From NCBI RefSeq assembly GCF_963675165.1, contig NC_087377.1:1947501-2011500 (forward strand): a stretch of DNA of 64,000 bases, written 5' to 3'. This document shows positions 1 to 22,841 of the stretch, piece by piece. The position numbers and the translations under genes were made by a program. The notes under the pieces were generated by a model. That model did not search any database and was not told where the DNA came from. It saw only the letters and a program-made list of their open reading frames with translations. Positions within the stretch are counted from its first letter, which is position 1. Each line of letters starts with the position of its first letter. Source of the DNA: Halichondria panicea (Eukaryota; Porifera; Demospongiae; Suberitida; Halichondriidae).

Positions 1-1130
1 AGCAAAACAGGCAATAATTGTTAGCTGGTTGCAGAATACAGACTGCAGAATTATTAATGCACAGAATAATATTATTGTGACAATGACCTAACAGCAAAAC
101 TCATGCTTGCGCTTACTAGTTATACATATACACAACTATAGGCTTTTATATTATACACAGCAATCCACTTACCAGTTGCTTGGGTGGTTGGAAAGACACC
201 ATTTTCCTAGACTGGTGAGTTTCTTTGTCCCCACGAGGAGGAGGTTGTGCAATCAGATCTACGCATGTGCAGAAATAGTGAGCCCCACCCCCCTTCTTGT
301 TTTTGCACACATGCATGGACTGTTTCCCATGTTTAATAATAGCTATGGCAGCTAGCTGAGGGCCTCAAGGATCCCACTTATGTACAAGCCAACTCCTGGA
401 AGGAGGAGTAGGTATAATGTTTGCATTCCAAAGTTTATGTTCATTTTATATTCTGGTTCTCAATAACATTGCTGCTGAATTATTAGCATGAGAAAGTGCA
501 TGTGATACACAACTGTTACAAGACTAATAGTTGATGGTTTCAAATGTTCAGAGCAAAAGACTATGGGCTTCAGAGAACTGATGTCTCGTTCCCTCGTGAC
601 ATCCCAGCAGTTCGCTATCTGCGATTTCTCTTTAGTTCACTTGAGAGAGAGAGAGAGAGGTTACCATGCAGACAATGTAGGAGGAGGGTGTAATGTGTAT
701 AGTCAATAATAAATCTAATCATTTTTCAGTTAATAAAGGTATTGACTAAATATTGACCAGGTGCATGTTTCCTTTACCTTGTGAGGGACGGTATCCCAAC
801 ACTTTGAAGTCGAATGTTCGTAGTACAACCTCAAATTTAGCTATGAAAAGTACATGCACCCATTTATAATAATTATAATTATAGCCCACGCTATGGACAA
901 TTTGGGCTTGAAATAAATCACGGATCTAAAAACACTATTATTGGACGTTCCAAACACATTTAATTAGGCAGACTAGAGCAATATACTGTGTTTGGTCCTG
1001 CTTGGTCTAAATACAGTTACCATAAGACCTCAATTTAAAGTGACACTTTTAAGACCTCTGCCAGCTAGAGCTAGGTTGCTTTTTTTTGGAGGTGAAAAAT
1101 TATTCGCATCTAATTGGAGGTAGGTACACC
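1..1130. repeat. Dispersed ~1 kb repeat, copy 1
   Basis: Bases 1-1130 recur with small indels at about 47960-48960 and, for the right part, at about 54195-55030. A more diverged version of the left part is near 32290-32660. Shared landmarks are the string ending TGCAGAATTATTAATGC, the AGAGAG microsatellite with the following GGAGGAGGGTGTAATG, and the line about a GGACAATTTGGGC segment. I see no protein-coding potential that is conserved between copies. The left end runs off the window. Confidence 0.85.
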
Positions 1131-1192
1131 TACTGTGGTTCTTTTGTGTTAAGGGGGGTTCCATTAATTATCCATAAGATAGACAGATTATC

Positions 1193-1990
1193 TGGGTCCA
1201 CTCAATAAGACCTGACACTACTCACCCTAGCATTGTCCAGCTCCCTCTGCAGACTAGCCACCATATCCACCACCATTAATACTGGACTGCAATGCATGGT
1301 CCTTCAGCTCTCATGCCTGCAGACACTCTAGCTCTCTCTCTGATCATGAGGCCATGTGGTCAGGGGCGTAGCTACCATTGTTTCCTGGTTGCCCAGAAAC
1401 CCCCCCAGGAGCTGCTGAGAAAATTGGGCAGGGCTCCCCTATAATTGAAATCATGCAGCCCTGCCCATCTTTTCATGCACGTGGCTGCAAATCAATCATC
1501 AGAGCTAGAGATGGCACCATGAAGCGTTTCACTTTGGCTTTGTCTCAGCTAGTCTCAGCTAGCTAGCTACCTCAAATAAAGAAGACCAAGACTTAAGTTC
1601 TAGCATCAATCCCGGTATTCTCAGACTCAGCTCTAAGCACAACTTTATTCAGGAAGTATAAGTTTAGAACAATCTCAGCCACATGAAACTTCTCAGGTAA
1701 ATGACATTTAATTGTGCTCAGCTAGACTAGCAATACACAATTAATTAACACCTGCCTTTTAGTATGTCTATAGCTAGCTAGCTAGCTAGCTTCTCACAAA
1801 CACATGTAAAAAAGTGAGCAGTAGGTGTGCCCCAATCAAGAGGGTGTGGCACCGGAAGTGGGCGTGGTCTAAAATTTCGCGGCGCTACCTAAGGAAACCC
1901 CTGTCTCAAAAGTCTGGCTACGCCCCTGGTGGTTAACAAGAAGCTGCAACTGAAATGATCCCGTACTCAACAAGAATGGTAAAGGGTCAC
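1193..1990. repeat. Repeat shared with 17431-17700
   Basis: The sequence starting ATCTGGGTCCACTCAATAAG and ending near AACAAGAAGCTGCAACTGAA is duplicated at 17431-17700. The copy here is interrupted by the 568-bp element at 1361-1928. The copy at 17.4 kb lacks that element, so it serves as an empty site, but carries its own hairpin at 17559-17608. Confidence 0.85.
1361..1928. mobile_element. Non-autonomous hAT-like element, 568 bp
   Basis: The ends are inverted repeats beginning CAGGGGCGTAGC. The flanks carry a direct GTGGT (1356-1360 and 1929-1933), and the paralogous sequence at 17.6 kb reads straight through ATGTGGTTAAC, so the insertion boundaries are visible. CAGGG ends are typical of hAT transposons. 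The classical hAT target duplication is 8 bp; here only 5 bp match, which fits either a 5-bp duplication or decay of a longer one. No coding sequence is recognisable inside. Confidence 0.75.
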
Positions 1991-2156
1991 TAAACTAGAA
2001 AACTGGAAATGATAAAAAAGTTATAAATAGAAGGTGATGGTATATACATGTATGCACACACACACAGAACACAGAGCATTATAATAGTCAGTACTTATAG
2101 TCAACACAGAGTTAGTTCTTTACTTGAAATTCTTGCATGCTTCTTTACTTGACATC

Positions 2157-2162
2157 TTTATT
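2157..2162 (-). terminator. Poly(A) signal AATAAA of the ANK-Roc-COR-Death gene
   Basis: On the minus strand AATAAA lies about 16 bases into a 3'-UTR exon that starts at 2178 after a TTTCATACAG acceptor. The same exon with the same signal follows the other three Death-domain genes (17888-17893, 57593-57598, 59184-59189), which supports it as the shared gene end. Confidence 0.6.
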
Positions 2163-2294
2163 TGTCCCTTTCCAGTATCTGTATGAAAGTGAGCACAGCA
2201 CAATCAACCAGAGTCTTATAAGCTATAAGCAACATGACATAAGATTAGACTACAATCAGATTACAAACACACGTACCTTGTCAGGTTCTCATGA

Positions 2295-13846
<11,552 letters not shown>

Positions 13847-14020
13847 CGAAGCTTTATTCAAACACTTGCCCCTTATTTCTCAGTGCAGTAAACATAACAA
13901 AGCAAAGTGCCACACCCTCTTTCTGGGGCCTTCCCCTACTAATTAAACTGATCTATTTTTAGATACACAATTATAATTATTTGAGTGGGTGTTGATAATG
14001 ATTCACAGCCACCAACACTA

Positions 14021-14919
14021 TACAGTCTGCCCTAAGACCCCCAAGTTTTCAGTATTTGCAAGACAAGACAGGAAATACATACCACAAGTATTTTAATGGG
14101 TTCATAAGGATGACATCACAAAAACATTGTTTTAATGAAATTCATAATTATATAATGAGATTCATAATGATGACACCCTACAACTCTGTCAGATTGTAGT
14201 GAAGGGTGATTTTTTCTGAATTTCCAAAGCTCATAACACAGACCATTTACTGAACTAGAACCTGTTACTAGGAGATAAATTAGTTCAATATGGAATGTAT
14301 TGACTCAGCAAGTTTGGACTGGATTGAGATAGTGTGAACAGCTTGCACAAACTCTCAAAGTTAGCTCATTCTGAATAATCTCTGTGGTTGGTGGAACTCA
14401 TGGCTGCATGTCTCCAGATGTGAATGGAACCAGAGACTGCCTAAAGTATCAACTAGTGCATCTGATGCATGTGCATGCTTAGCAGCAAGCTAGAAGGCTT
14501 GAAGTCATTCATGAAGTGTTCTATGCTATTGCCAAGTTGTGTATTTATTTCAAAGTTTGTGTAACTGCTTTGCAAACACCATTCATTTGTATGGCATTTA
14601 CCTTGAATATGTTGTAATTTAGATCCTTTTGATTTGATCAACCAATTTTTAGCTTGCTACGTTGATGGTGAACAGCTTGCTCAAACTCTCGAACTTTCCG
14701 CAATCGTTTTCACAACTTAATGCCAGTTTGACCCAAATTCATATTTTAAAGTGTTTATCGTATGTTAAACTGTCTTATTATTACATATTTCAACTTAGAT
14801 AGCTCTAAAAACCTTTACTTTTATCAGAAACAAAGAAAAACTGTTCTCATTAATATATTCATGAGGCAACTTGTAGCACTTCCTGTCTTACAACATTTGG
14901 GGTCTTAGGGCAGACTGTA
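14021..14919. mobile_element. Tc1/mariner-type non-autonomous element, ~0.9 kb
   Basis: Perfect 21-bp inverted ends: TACAGTCTGCCCTAAGACCCC at 14021 and its complement ending at 14919, with TA at both edges. The flanking sequence (GTGGGTGTTGATAATG ... GGTGGTGACCTAGGTAA) is present without the insert near 55435-55520. CAGT ends and TA target sites are the Tc1/mariner signature. No transposase frame remains. It lies just upstream of the start of the ANK-Roc-COR-Death gene. Confidence 0.85.
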
Positions 14920-15199
14920 TAAACAATAGCACATTAATGGTGGTGACCTAGGTAACTAGTAACTACACAGTTCTCTAGTGAGCAGCTCTTGAAATCCTCC
15001 AGCTCTTTGAAAGGACAGACATCCAGTTTAGCTCTCATATATACCTACAGTGGGAAAACAAGAGAGTCTCAAGTGGAATATTGTACTCTTGTGTGTGTGT
15101 GTGTGTGTGGGGGGGGAGTAGGTGGGTGGATATAAATATAAGGTGGGTGAATTTTTGTCCACCGTTCGTGTTACTAGCTCAAACGAAATGCTCACTTAA

Positions 15200-15420
15200 A
15201 TATACAGCCAACCTCAAAGTCTCCATTATAGACCTGTGCTAGCAGGCCACCCTCTATAATACAGCCGGCCTCAAAGTCTCTATAGCATGTGTTTGGACCT
15301 GTGTTAGCAGGCCACCCTCTATAATACAGCCAGCTAGGTTAATGGGCCTCAAAGTCTCCATAGCATGTGTTTGGACCTGTGTTAGCAGACCACCCTCTAT
15401 AATACAGCCACTGTTGGTCT
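15200..15420. repeat. Tandem repeat, ~3 units
   Basis: GGACCTGTGTTAGCAGGCC-ACCCTCTATAATACAGCC plus CCTCAAAGTCTC is repeated about three times, with units of roughly 65-85 bases. The open minus-strand frame with a repeated GGLLTQVQTHA reflects the repeat, not a known protein. Confidence 0.85.
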
Positions 15421-15467
15421 GCCCACAACTATACATACACAGGGTATACTAATAGTAAGGTACTCAC

Positions 15468-15774
15468 AAAGACATTAGTGACATGGTTGGTGGTTCCTGT
15501 GATCCTGGACACCACCTCACACACTTGCCAGATACTGGGGACGAAGCTCAGGGTCAGAGGTCAACAGGTAGCCTACAAGGGAGGGGGAGAATACACGTAT
15601 CATTAGAGCAATACACTTAAGGATGGCAGAGTATCATAGCACCTGTAGCTAGTGTGTGTTCTTAAATATAATTAGCTCTGAAAAAACAGGTCCAGTTCAC
15701 AAAGAAAAAACCCCACTATTACAATAGTCTTAAACTAGATTTTATACGTATACCCAGTGGTACTGACTATAAGA

Positions 15775-15805
<31 letters not shown>

Positions 15806-16003
15806 GGATGTAGGGTGTGAGGGGGTGGAGGGTGTGTGTGTGTGTGTGTGTGTACATGTACCTCTCAAGTTATGCAGCTGGGTCTTGTGTGTAGGGAGAG
15901 TCTTCAGGAATGCTGTACTGAGCACTGACTATGGCTAGAGGGTTGTCACCAAAATTAATGGAGTATCCATGAAGCACAGCTTGAACAGTAGTACGCCCAG
16001 TGC
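15468..16003 (-). pseudogene. NAK-family (AAK1/BIKE/GAK-like) kinase C-lobe fragment
   Basis: Two minus-strand exons, 16003-15862 and 15572-15468. The first encodes ALGVLLFKLCFMDTPL and YSIPEDSPYTQD, which match the part of AAK1/GAK kinases after the DIWALG motif (helices F-G). The second encodes GYLLTSDPELRP then, one base out of frame, SIWQVCEVVSRI, matching the end of the C-lobe. Both exons carry a frameshift: an indel after YTQDP, and an extra C in CGTCCCCAG. The N-lobe and catalytic loop are not in the window. These kinases regulate clathrin-adaptor trafficking; this copy is dead or the frameshifts are sequence errors. Confidence 0.72.
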
Positions 16004-17430
16004 CTGTGTGTGGGCAGGTGTGTGTTGTGTGAGGGTGTGATGATAATTATGGGTATTCAGTGTTCATTGAGAGCTTTCAAATGACTACCACTTAACATGG
16101 TTCAGTAAACGTGATTCAAGGAAATTCTCCACTCATCCCCACATTTACACAGACAGACCACATTCACAAAATGCAAACCTTATTACAAAAAACATAAGTC
16201 AACCACTAGCTACAGTGTACACAGTGGGACCACCCATAAAGAGGAATTTCTCCCCTTTCAGCCTTGTTTCTCAGTAAACATAATCATTGCTCAGATCCTC
16301 CCCCTTTTCAGAGAGGTGTCACATTCCACCCCTTTCACAGTACACAAAGCAATTTGGTTGAATGTCATTGAAAGGTCATAATTAGTGAAAGGTCACCTCC
16401 AATAGTACTGCCACATGTCCATCCATACATGCATGGATAAATAATTACACCATACTGTAGTTTAAAATACAATGACAAATGAAACCTCTCAGCCCATGCC
16501 AACTCAGCTAGCATATGGTTGCTCAATATTGACCTCCCTCCACCAAAGGTCTAATACATTGCTACAAGTCATCAACCATCTTTACCTGCACTTCCAGAGT
16601 TGAGCCAGCCTCCAGCTCATCAGTGTATGCATGGACTAACACACTAGAGCAATATCAGCAATCCCATCAAACTGCAGTCTGAAGGTGTACTCCATGCAGT
16701 GTATAGTTGCCCTCGTGCAGGGGTAGGCTGTAGAGTGGTCCCAGCTGGCAGTCCATCCACCAATATCACATTGATACTGCCCTTGTCATGAGTACACCAG
16801 TACAGCCTCTGGACCATAGATGAGAGGAGGGAAGTTAGCTGTATAGGTAAAGTTGACATGCAGTTAGCAATTGCAATAAGTATATACCCAAGTGGACTAA
16901 GTGGTGGTTTTAGAGGGCAGTACCTTGACCTTGTATAATCCCTTATACCTGCACATACTCTTTCCTCAGATCAGGACATGAATTCTTGTGTACCATTGGG
17001 TACATTGCTAAACCTCACATGAACAATCTCCTACAACTGAGATAAGCTAATTGCAAACCACATTAGTTATTATACACGTACTTGTATTATAGCCAGACAA
17101 TAACACACATAATTATACGTATCTTCACAGCCCAACACTGCGTATACACTCTACGTATATGGAACAGATAACGAACATGCAAGCCTCTTATCAAACTTTA
17201 TATTTCTCACAAGTTATGATGCAGGATGATGCTGCCCACCCGGGGTACCTGTGTAGGGCTGAGGAATTGATGGACACAATAAAGACAATAGACTACCATC
17301 ATGCACGCAGGTACACTACCACCCACTCCACTCATCACACACCACCCACTACATTAGTAATGTATGAGTACGCAATGGGGGACCATACATTACAACAAAG
17401 GGAGCTAGAGAGCTAGTCCATAGATAAAGT
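16004..17430. other. Spacer with unassigned exon-like stretches
   Basis: Near 16210 there is a single unit of the 45-bp satellite (CTAGCTACAGTGTACACAG). Between 16580 and 16860 on the minus strand short stretches (FTYTANFPPLIYGPEAVLVY, ELEAGSTLEVQ before a GTAAAG donor) look exon-like but have stops between them and I do not recognise the family. The rest shows nothing. Confidence 0.4.
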
Positions 17431-17700
17431 ATCTGGGTCCACTCAATAAGACCTGACACTACTCACCCTAGCATTGTCCAGCTCCCTCTGCAGACTAGCC
17501 ACCATATCCACCAACATTAATCAGGACTGCAATGCATGATCCTCCATCGTTCGCGCTCTAGCCTCGAGACCAGCCGTTTGTTATAAGGAAAGGTTGATCT
17601 CGAGGCTACTCGCGCTCATGCCTGCCTTCTCTGATTGAGGCTATGTGGTTAACAAGAAGCTGCAACTGAAGTGATCCCGTACCCAACAACAATGGTAAAG
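17431..17700. repeat. Second copy of the 1193-1990 repeat
   Basis: Same sequence as 1193-1990 without the hAT-like insertion; it carries the TAGCCTCGA hairpin at 17559-17608 instead. Confidence 0.85.
17559..17608. repeat. TAGCCTCGA hairpin element, 50 bp
   Basis: TAGCCTCGAGACCAGCC is answered by a complementary arm ending GATCTCGAGGCTA. It belongs to the same palindromic family as 32524-32630, 53785-53889 and 54044-54087. Confidence 0.8.
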
Positions 17701-17901
17701 GGTCACTAAACTAGAAAGCTGAAATGAAATTTTGCCAAAAAAGTATAAAAATAGAAGGTGATGGTATATATACATGTATACACACACACACAGGACACAG
17801 AGCATTATAATAGTCAGTACTTATAGTCAACACAGAGTCAGTTCTTTACTTGACATTCTTGCATGCTTCTTTACTTGACATCAGTTCTTTATTCGTGCCT
17901 T

Positions 17902-18509
17902 TCAAGTAGCTCCAGTATCTGTATGAAAGCATGAGCACAGCACAATAAACTAGAGCCTTATAAGCAAAACATTGCAATAAAACACTGTGTGCAATGAAAA
18001 TAGGGATCAGATTTATGAATATTCCAGTAATATCTGTTTAAAAACATGAGTGCATGATTTAGGAGCCCTCAGGGCTAGTAGAACCATCAAGTACTTAGAA
18101 TGCTGTATACTATTATTGCATGGCACAACTGCATGACGAGCAAGTTCACAAAGTTAATAAGGTAACTCACATGTATCCTTGACACAGGCCTTGTGAATGC
18201 TGCGAACTGCCTCTCCGTCCTCAATCTCTGAGGCAATTTCCACTAATCGACCGTAAGTAGCTGTTGAATTCAATGGATTGAATTGGAGAATATTTTTACT
18301 CTTCCACTTCTTTAGAGCAGCGAGGAATTTCCCTGGAATACCAACAAATGTGTGATCGATAGCACCAATCTCAGCATCACTGAGGCCCAGCCTGTGCTTG
18401 TATCTGTCATAGCCAGCAATCTCGGTAGACAACTGGAGAAGAGCATCATCCGAGCACTCACTACTCAACTGAGCTGCAGTCGCTGTCACTATCGTCTTAT
18501 GTGGTTGAA
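17902..18509 (-). CDS. Death-domain protein, 3' end (copy A)
   Basis: Minus-strand exon 18509-18171 plus terminal exon 17918 to TGA at 17902. The splice joins ACAT to ATACTGG and ends in YTGAT. The large exon encodes a Death domain: LSTEIAGYDRYKHRLGLSD, then GKFLAALKKWKSKN and ATYGRLVEIASEIEDG-EAVRSIH. It is entered in phase 1, like the Death exons of the other genes here. The domain sequence differs strongly from that of the ANK-Roc-COR-Death gene, but the 3'-UTR exon is shared. Upstream exons are not recognised, so what the domain is attached to is unknown. A near-identical copy lies at 59198-59825. Confidence 0.75.
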
Positions 18510-18659
18510 CTGTACAGATCAAAATACAATTATTTCCAATGACATGCAACGGCACGTAGTGGCAATACTCTGAAATGTACACCAAATACTTTATCACTGT
18601 CACATGAGACCCCATACACAATACAACTGTCAAGGCTATAATTGAACATTGCTTCAATT

Positions 18660-19060
18660 TAGATTGCTATACTTGTACAATAATGATGTCATGAATAATT
18701 ATAGTGATCACATTAATTCCCAAGTTGTTCCCTTAATTAGCTTATTACCAATGCATTATGATTTAATTAAATCTCACTTTTCATTGGCTATGTGTACAGA
18801 GGACTTCTGCCAACCAACCTGAAATCCTCTGTACATGTATATGTAGAGAAGTACATTTGTATCCTCAAGCAAACTATAGTTTGGGCAGAATATTGGCAGT
18901 ACATGGAATGCTGTGGTGAACCCATACAAATGTTATTATTGCTTTCACTTCATTTGAAATGCAAACCTTAATTATTAAGTCACCACTAGCTATTTGCATT
19001 GTCCTAATACAAATCTATTTTGTAGCTCTTTATCAAAATATGTGTTTAAATTAGCGATAA
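18660..19060. other. Spacer with a small hairpin
   Basis: TGTACAGAGGACTTC and GAAATCCTCTGTACA form an inverted pair near 18790-18840. Otherwise no gene is seen. The same sequence is present in the duplicate at 60000-60400. Confidence 0.5.
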
Positions 19061-19068
19061 GTCAACCA

Positions 19069-19617
19069 CTAGCTACAGTGCACACAGTGGGACCACACTA
19101 TAGGCTCTGTACACTAGCTACAGTGCACACAGTGGGACCACACTATAGGCTCTGTACACTATAGCTACAGTGTACACAGTGGGACCACACTATAGGCTCT
19201 GTACACTAGCTACAGTGCACACAGTGAGACCACACTATAGGCTCTGTACACTAGTCTACAGTGCACACAGTGGGACCACACTATAGGCTCTGTACACCAG
19301 CTACAGTGCACACAGTGGGACCACACTATAGGCTCTGTACACTAGCTACAGTGCACACAGTGGGACCACACTATAGGCTCTGTACACTAGCTACAGTGCA
19401 CACAGTGGGACCACACTATAGGCTCTGTACACTAGCTACAGTGCACACAGTGGGACCACACTATAGGCTCTGTACACTAGCTACAGTGCACACAGTGGGA
19501 CCACACTATAGGCTCTGTACACTAGTCTACAGTGCACACAGTGGGACCACACTATAGGCTCTATACACCAGCTACAGTGCACACAGTGGGACCACACTAT
19601 AGGCTCTGTACACTAGT
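19069..19617. repeat. 45-bp satellite, about 12 units
   Basis: Tandem units of 45 bp, CTAGCTACAGTGCACACAG followed by TGGGACCACACTATAGGC and TCTGTACA. Because 45 is a multiple of three and the unit lacks stops in one frame, a periodic open frame (HTVGPHYRLCTLATV) runs through it. Single units occur elsewhere (about 16210 and 53410). Confidence 0.97.
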
Positions 19618-20960
19618 CTACACACTGCATGTCAATTAGAGTAGCATTTTTGCAAACAAGGTGAAAATGGTTTTTAGTGGAACAGCTGTCTACCCCTGGG
19701 CCCATACACGCAGACATTCTACTTTCAAAGGACTATAGAATATTTGCATATACACTAAATTGGAATTCCATGTAGTGGGACAAGACAACAGTCTGGCTAC
19801 CGATCAAAATTATCTCCGTAAAAATACAATTATTGGGGTCACAGATGTCACAGCTGAGTGGAGAGTGGAGTGGCAGGGCTAGCTGGATGAATGTGAGGGA
19901 TCATGGGATCATTGTGACAGGGCAATGGACCGCTACTAAACCCTAGTTATCAGTCAACAGCTGGAGCTTTATTTCCTACAATGCATAGCGGGAAATTTTT
20001 GCTGGTGCAATTTGGCTCCAGAGCCCTCAGCAGAAAGTTACGTGGGTTCTAATGCCAGGAAACCACACCCACCAATAGCTTTGCATGTGAAATACCGGTG
20101 CATGGGAGTTTATCCCAGTTTTAAATGCTCTGCCCTCGAAAAACGACGAAAATTTCCCGCTATACGGTACTTGTTATCAATACCCCATTTTTAATAATAC
20201 ATGTGCAATGTATGCTAGCTGTGACAGGGCAATGGACCGCTACTAAACCCCAGTGATCAGTCAACAGCTGGAGCTTAATTAATATAATGAAGTTGATTGT
20301 TTCCCAGATGCTTGTTATCAATAATTATCCCGTCTTTGCTATATACAAAAGTACAGCTAGCATACATGTACATGTACATGTAGGTCCTAGGTGTGTTTTT
20401 TTACGTCAAAATCAGTACAGCTTAATTGCTTTTTTAGTATTTATTTGTATGCTAGCTGTACGTTTGGATCGACGTCAAATGATATTTCGGTCTCCCTTAT
20501 TCCATTAAATAATGTGTGAAAAATTGATTAACTATTATAGTGTGGGAAGTAGGGAGGAGGCACAGTGTACTATAATAATGCTTTTCTAACTCCCTAAAAA
20601 TTCTATTCACAAATTTTGAGACAGTTTGCTCAATATAATCTCAAAAGCCCAATGCTATGTCAACAGTTTATAACAAGAGAGCACAGTTAGCATACAAACA
20701 GCGTCAAATACAACAAATACAAGTTTTGCTGTTTTGGATGCTCCCATTAGAGGGAGTGTTAGCAAACGTGCTGTACAAAGTTTATTCTAATCTTCACTGT
20801 CAGTTTTGAATCTGAGGCCTCAATTCACTTATTAGTTCTACTGCACGCTATAGCTGTACCTTAATTTGTAATTATTTCCCCCCACACACACACAGCACAC
20901 CCACACACACACCCCACACACATACACACACCCCACACACACACACCCCACACAGCCTGT
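19618..20960. other. Spacer with MITE and direct repeat
   Basis: Contains the MITE 19982-20169, flanked by two direct copies of GACAGGGCAATGGACCGCTA (about 19918 and 20224), and a CA-rich microsatellite at 20880-20955. The same arrangement is in the second segmental copy. No coding sequence is recognised. Confidence 0.6.
19982..20169. mobile_element. MITE of the TACCGTATAGCGGGT family
   Basis: Left end GCATAGCGGGAAATTTTTGC, right end CGAAAATTTCCCGCTATACG. It is a subfamily with AAATTT where other copies have AATTTT, and is duplicated at 61951-62152. Confidence 0.75.
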
Positions 20961-20962
20961 AC

Positions 20963-22749
20963 CTTTGGGTCAACGTTAATAATCTTTCTGTCTCGTTTAT
21001 TCTTAAACAGCAGACCTGAGGCGTTGTCTGCAATCCTGTGTGTGCGTGCGTGGGGGGTGTGTGTGTGTGTGCGAGTTATATCAAACAATCACAAACAAAG
21101 TGTCCGTGTACAATAATCATGTCAACTAATTATGTACGACGAGACCAAAGGGAGCAACTGTATAATTGAGTAGTGCTATGGCGCCCTACAGACTAGGAGG
21201 GCACTCACTAACTGTAGTGTTCCAAACACACGTTATAGGCTATCAAACTTTGCTGTGAAAATAAATTATGTTCTGAAAAAACACACACTTTAATTATTAT
21301 AGCCCCACGCTTTCTTTTATAATTTGTGCTCGTTGATCTAAGTTATAGTTAGAACATGGGCATGAGGTATCTATGTGTTATAGTGTCCCAAAGCTCGAGG
21401 GCTTCTATTTAAACCTATTGGCTACTAGAAATGCACTAACTTAGCAACAGTCAACCTATATAAACAGCCAACCTAGCAACTGCATCATTATTCTTTTGAA
21501 AACTAATATATAAAGTTGACATCTCTGTGTCTCTACTAAATCTGTGGTCTCTATTCAAGTCAACCCTGTTCCTCCACCTCAGTTTGATGGACAAAATTAT
21601 AGTCCTAGCTCCACCCACAAAACGAAAACATCCAGCTCCTCCCCCAGTTTTGCAGCAAACAAGCCCAGCACACTTCCCAAGAAACGAGCGACTCGTACTA
21701 CTCTCACAAAGCGAAAGGAAGACACCTATAAGCTATAATTTGCAGCAAACAAGCCCAGCAAACGAGCGGCTCCTACTCTTGAACAAAGCGAAAGGAACTT
21801 TAGGAGAAGAAGCCAAACCTAGAATCTCAGCACTTCCATACATCCAGCTCCTCCCCCATGCAGCCTTGCAGCAAAAAAGCACAGCACACTGCCCAAAAAA
21901 CGAGCGTCTCCTACTGCTTTCGAACAAAGCCAAAAAAAGAAACTAGAGCTTCTCTCTTTCATTCTAGTTCTGTTATTATAATTACTAGACAAAGCATCTA
22001 CATGTAGCTACAATAATTTTTACATGTGTATCTTCTTGTAAATCACAATACAATGTACAATGTTGTAGTTTGTAGCCCAGAGCAATCTATAGTACTGGTA
22101 CTATAGCTCATAGTTCCCTGCTAAATACACTCAAATGGAATCTAAGGACACCATAATATTATTGTAGCACTACCAAACAGCTACTAATAAAATAATTAGC
22201 TTTTTGAAATTGGACGTTCCCAACACAAGTTATAGCCCTTCAAAGAAAAACTACGAAAACATGACGACATGTAATTAATACATATTTTGGCAACCACCTC
22301 TTATATATTATACCCACGTACTTCATATTTCTCACACGTACCTGATAATTAGGAGTGGAGTTGGACGAGGAGAAGTTAGTGTCCCAGTTATAGAAGCTCA
22401 AGTCACTGTGTCTAGGGAGCAGCTTCTTCCGTGACGAGAATATGGGATCAAAATCGTCCACCTACAATTATCATGTACATGTATAATACCACATAGAAAG
22501 TTTTCGTATCAAACGAAAATTAAAACGACGGAATTATTCTACTGCAAGAGATTCAATGCGTCACTATCCTAAGCTGTTGAGCTGTACTTAAAATACTAAA
22601 TTGGTAGTTACGAAAATTACCCGCTATACGGCAGTTAGATCATTGGGGTGAGGTATAATTTTATGTTATAAATACATGTTAGGATCAACCACCTTTATTA
22701 CTGGTAGTACCTTGAGTCGATGTGCGTAGTCAATGTATCCTGATATCTC
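20963..22749 (-). pseudogene. CFAP299: CFAP299-like cilia/flagella protein, three exons
   Basis: Minus-strand exons 22749-22711, 22461-22342 and 21035-20963 encode EISGYIDYAHRLK, then VDDFDP-IF-SRKKLLPRHSDLSFYNWDTN and NSTPNYQ, then IADNASGLLFKNKRDRKIIN-VDPK. This is collinear with the C-terminal half of vertebrate CFAP299 (C4orf22), an axoneme-associated protein. In the last exon the acceptor is followed directly by GATTGCAG, whereas the duplicate at 63938 has GTGATTGCAG (V-I-A-D-N); a 2-base loss shifts the frame here. No final exon and no N-terminal exons were found, so this copy is partial. The frameshift could be an assembly error; the family assignment is firm. Confidence 0.8.
21071..22341. 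other. Intron-like spacer with an internal repeat
   Basis: Within the CFAP299 intron, 21640-21950 holds three loose copies of a segment rich in GCAGCAAACAAGCCCAGCA and AACGAGCG, which makes a Lys/Pro-rich open frame of doubtful meaning. Nothing else is recognised. Confidence 0.4.
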
Positions 22750-22841
22750 CTATACTTATTGATTGAATGGCAGGGAATACTCAGACCATCGAAAGAATTG
22801 CAAGTTGATATAAATAATTATGCTATTATTATATACTTGCA

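Larger units (their letters stand above)
17749..21070. repeat. Segmental duplication, copy 1 (Death gene end, satellite, CFAP299 exon)
   Basis: From AATAGAAGGTGATGGTATATA at 17749 to the microsatellite near 21070 the sequence is almost identical to 59050-63990. Differences are small indels, a shorter 45-bp satellite (about 12 against 26 units) and absence of the 901-bp TTAA-flanked insertion. The duplication includes intergenic DNA, so it arose at DNA level. Confidence 0.93.
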
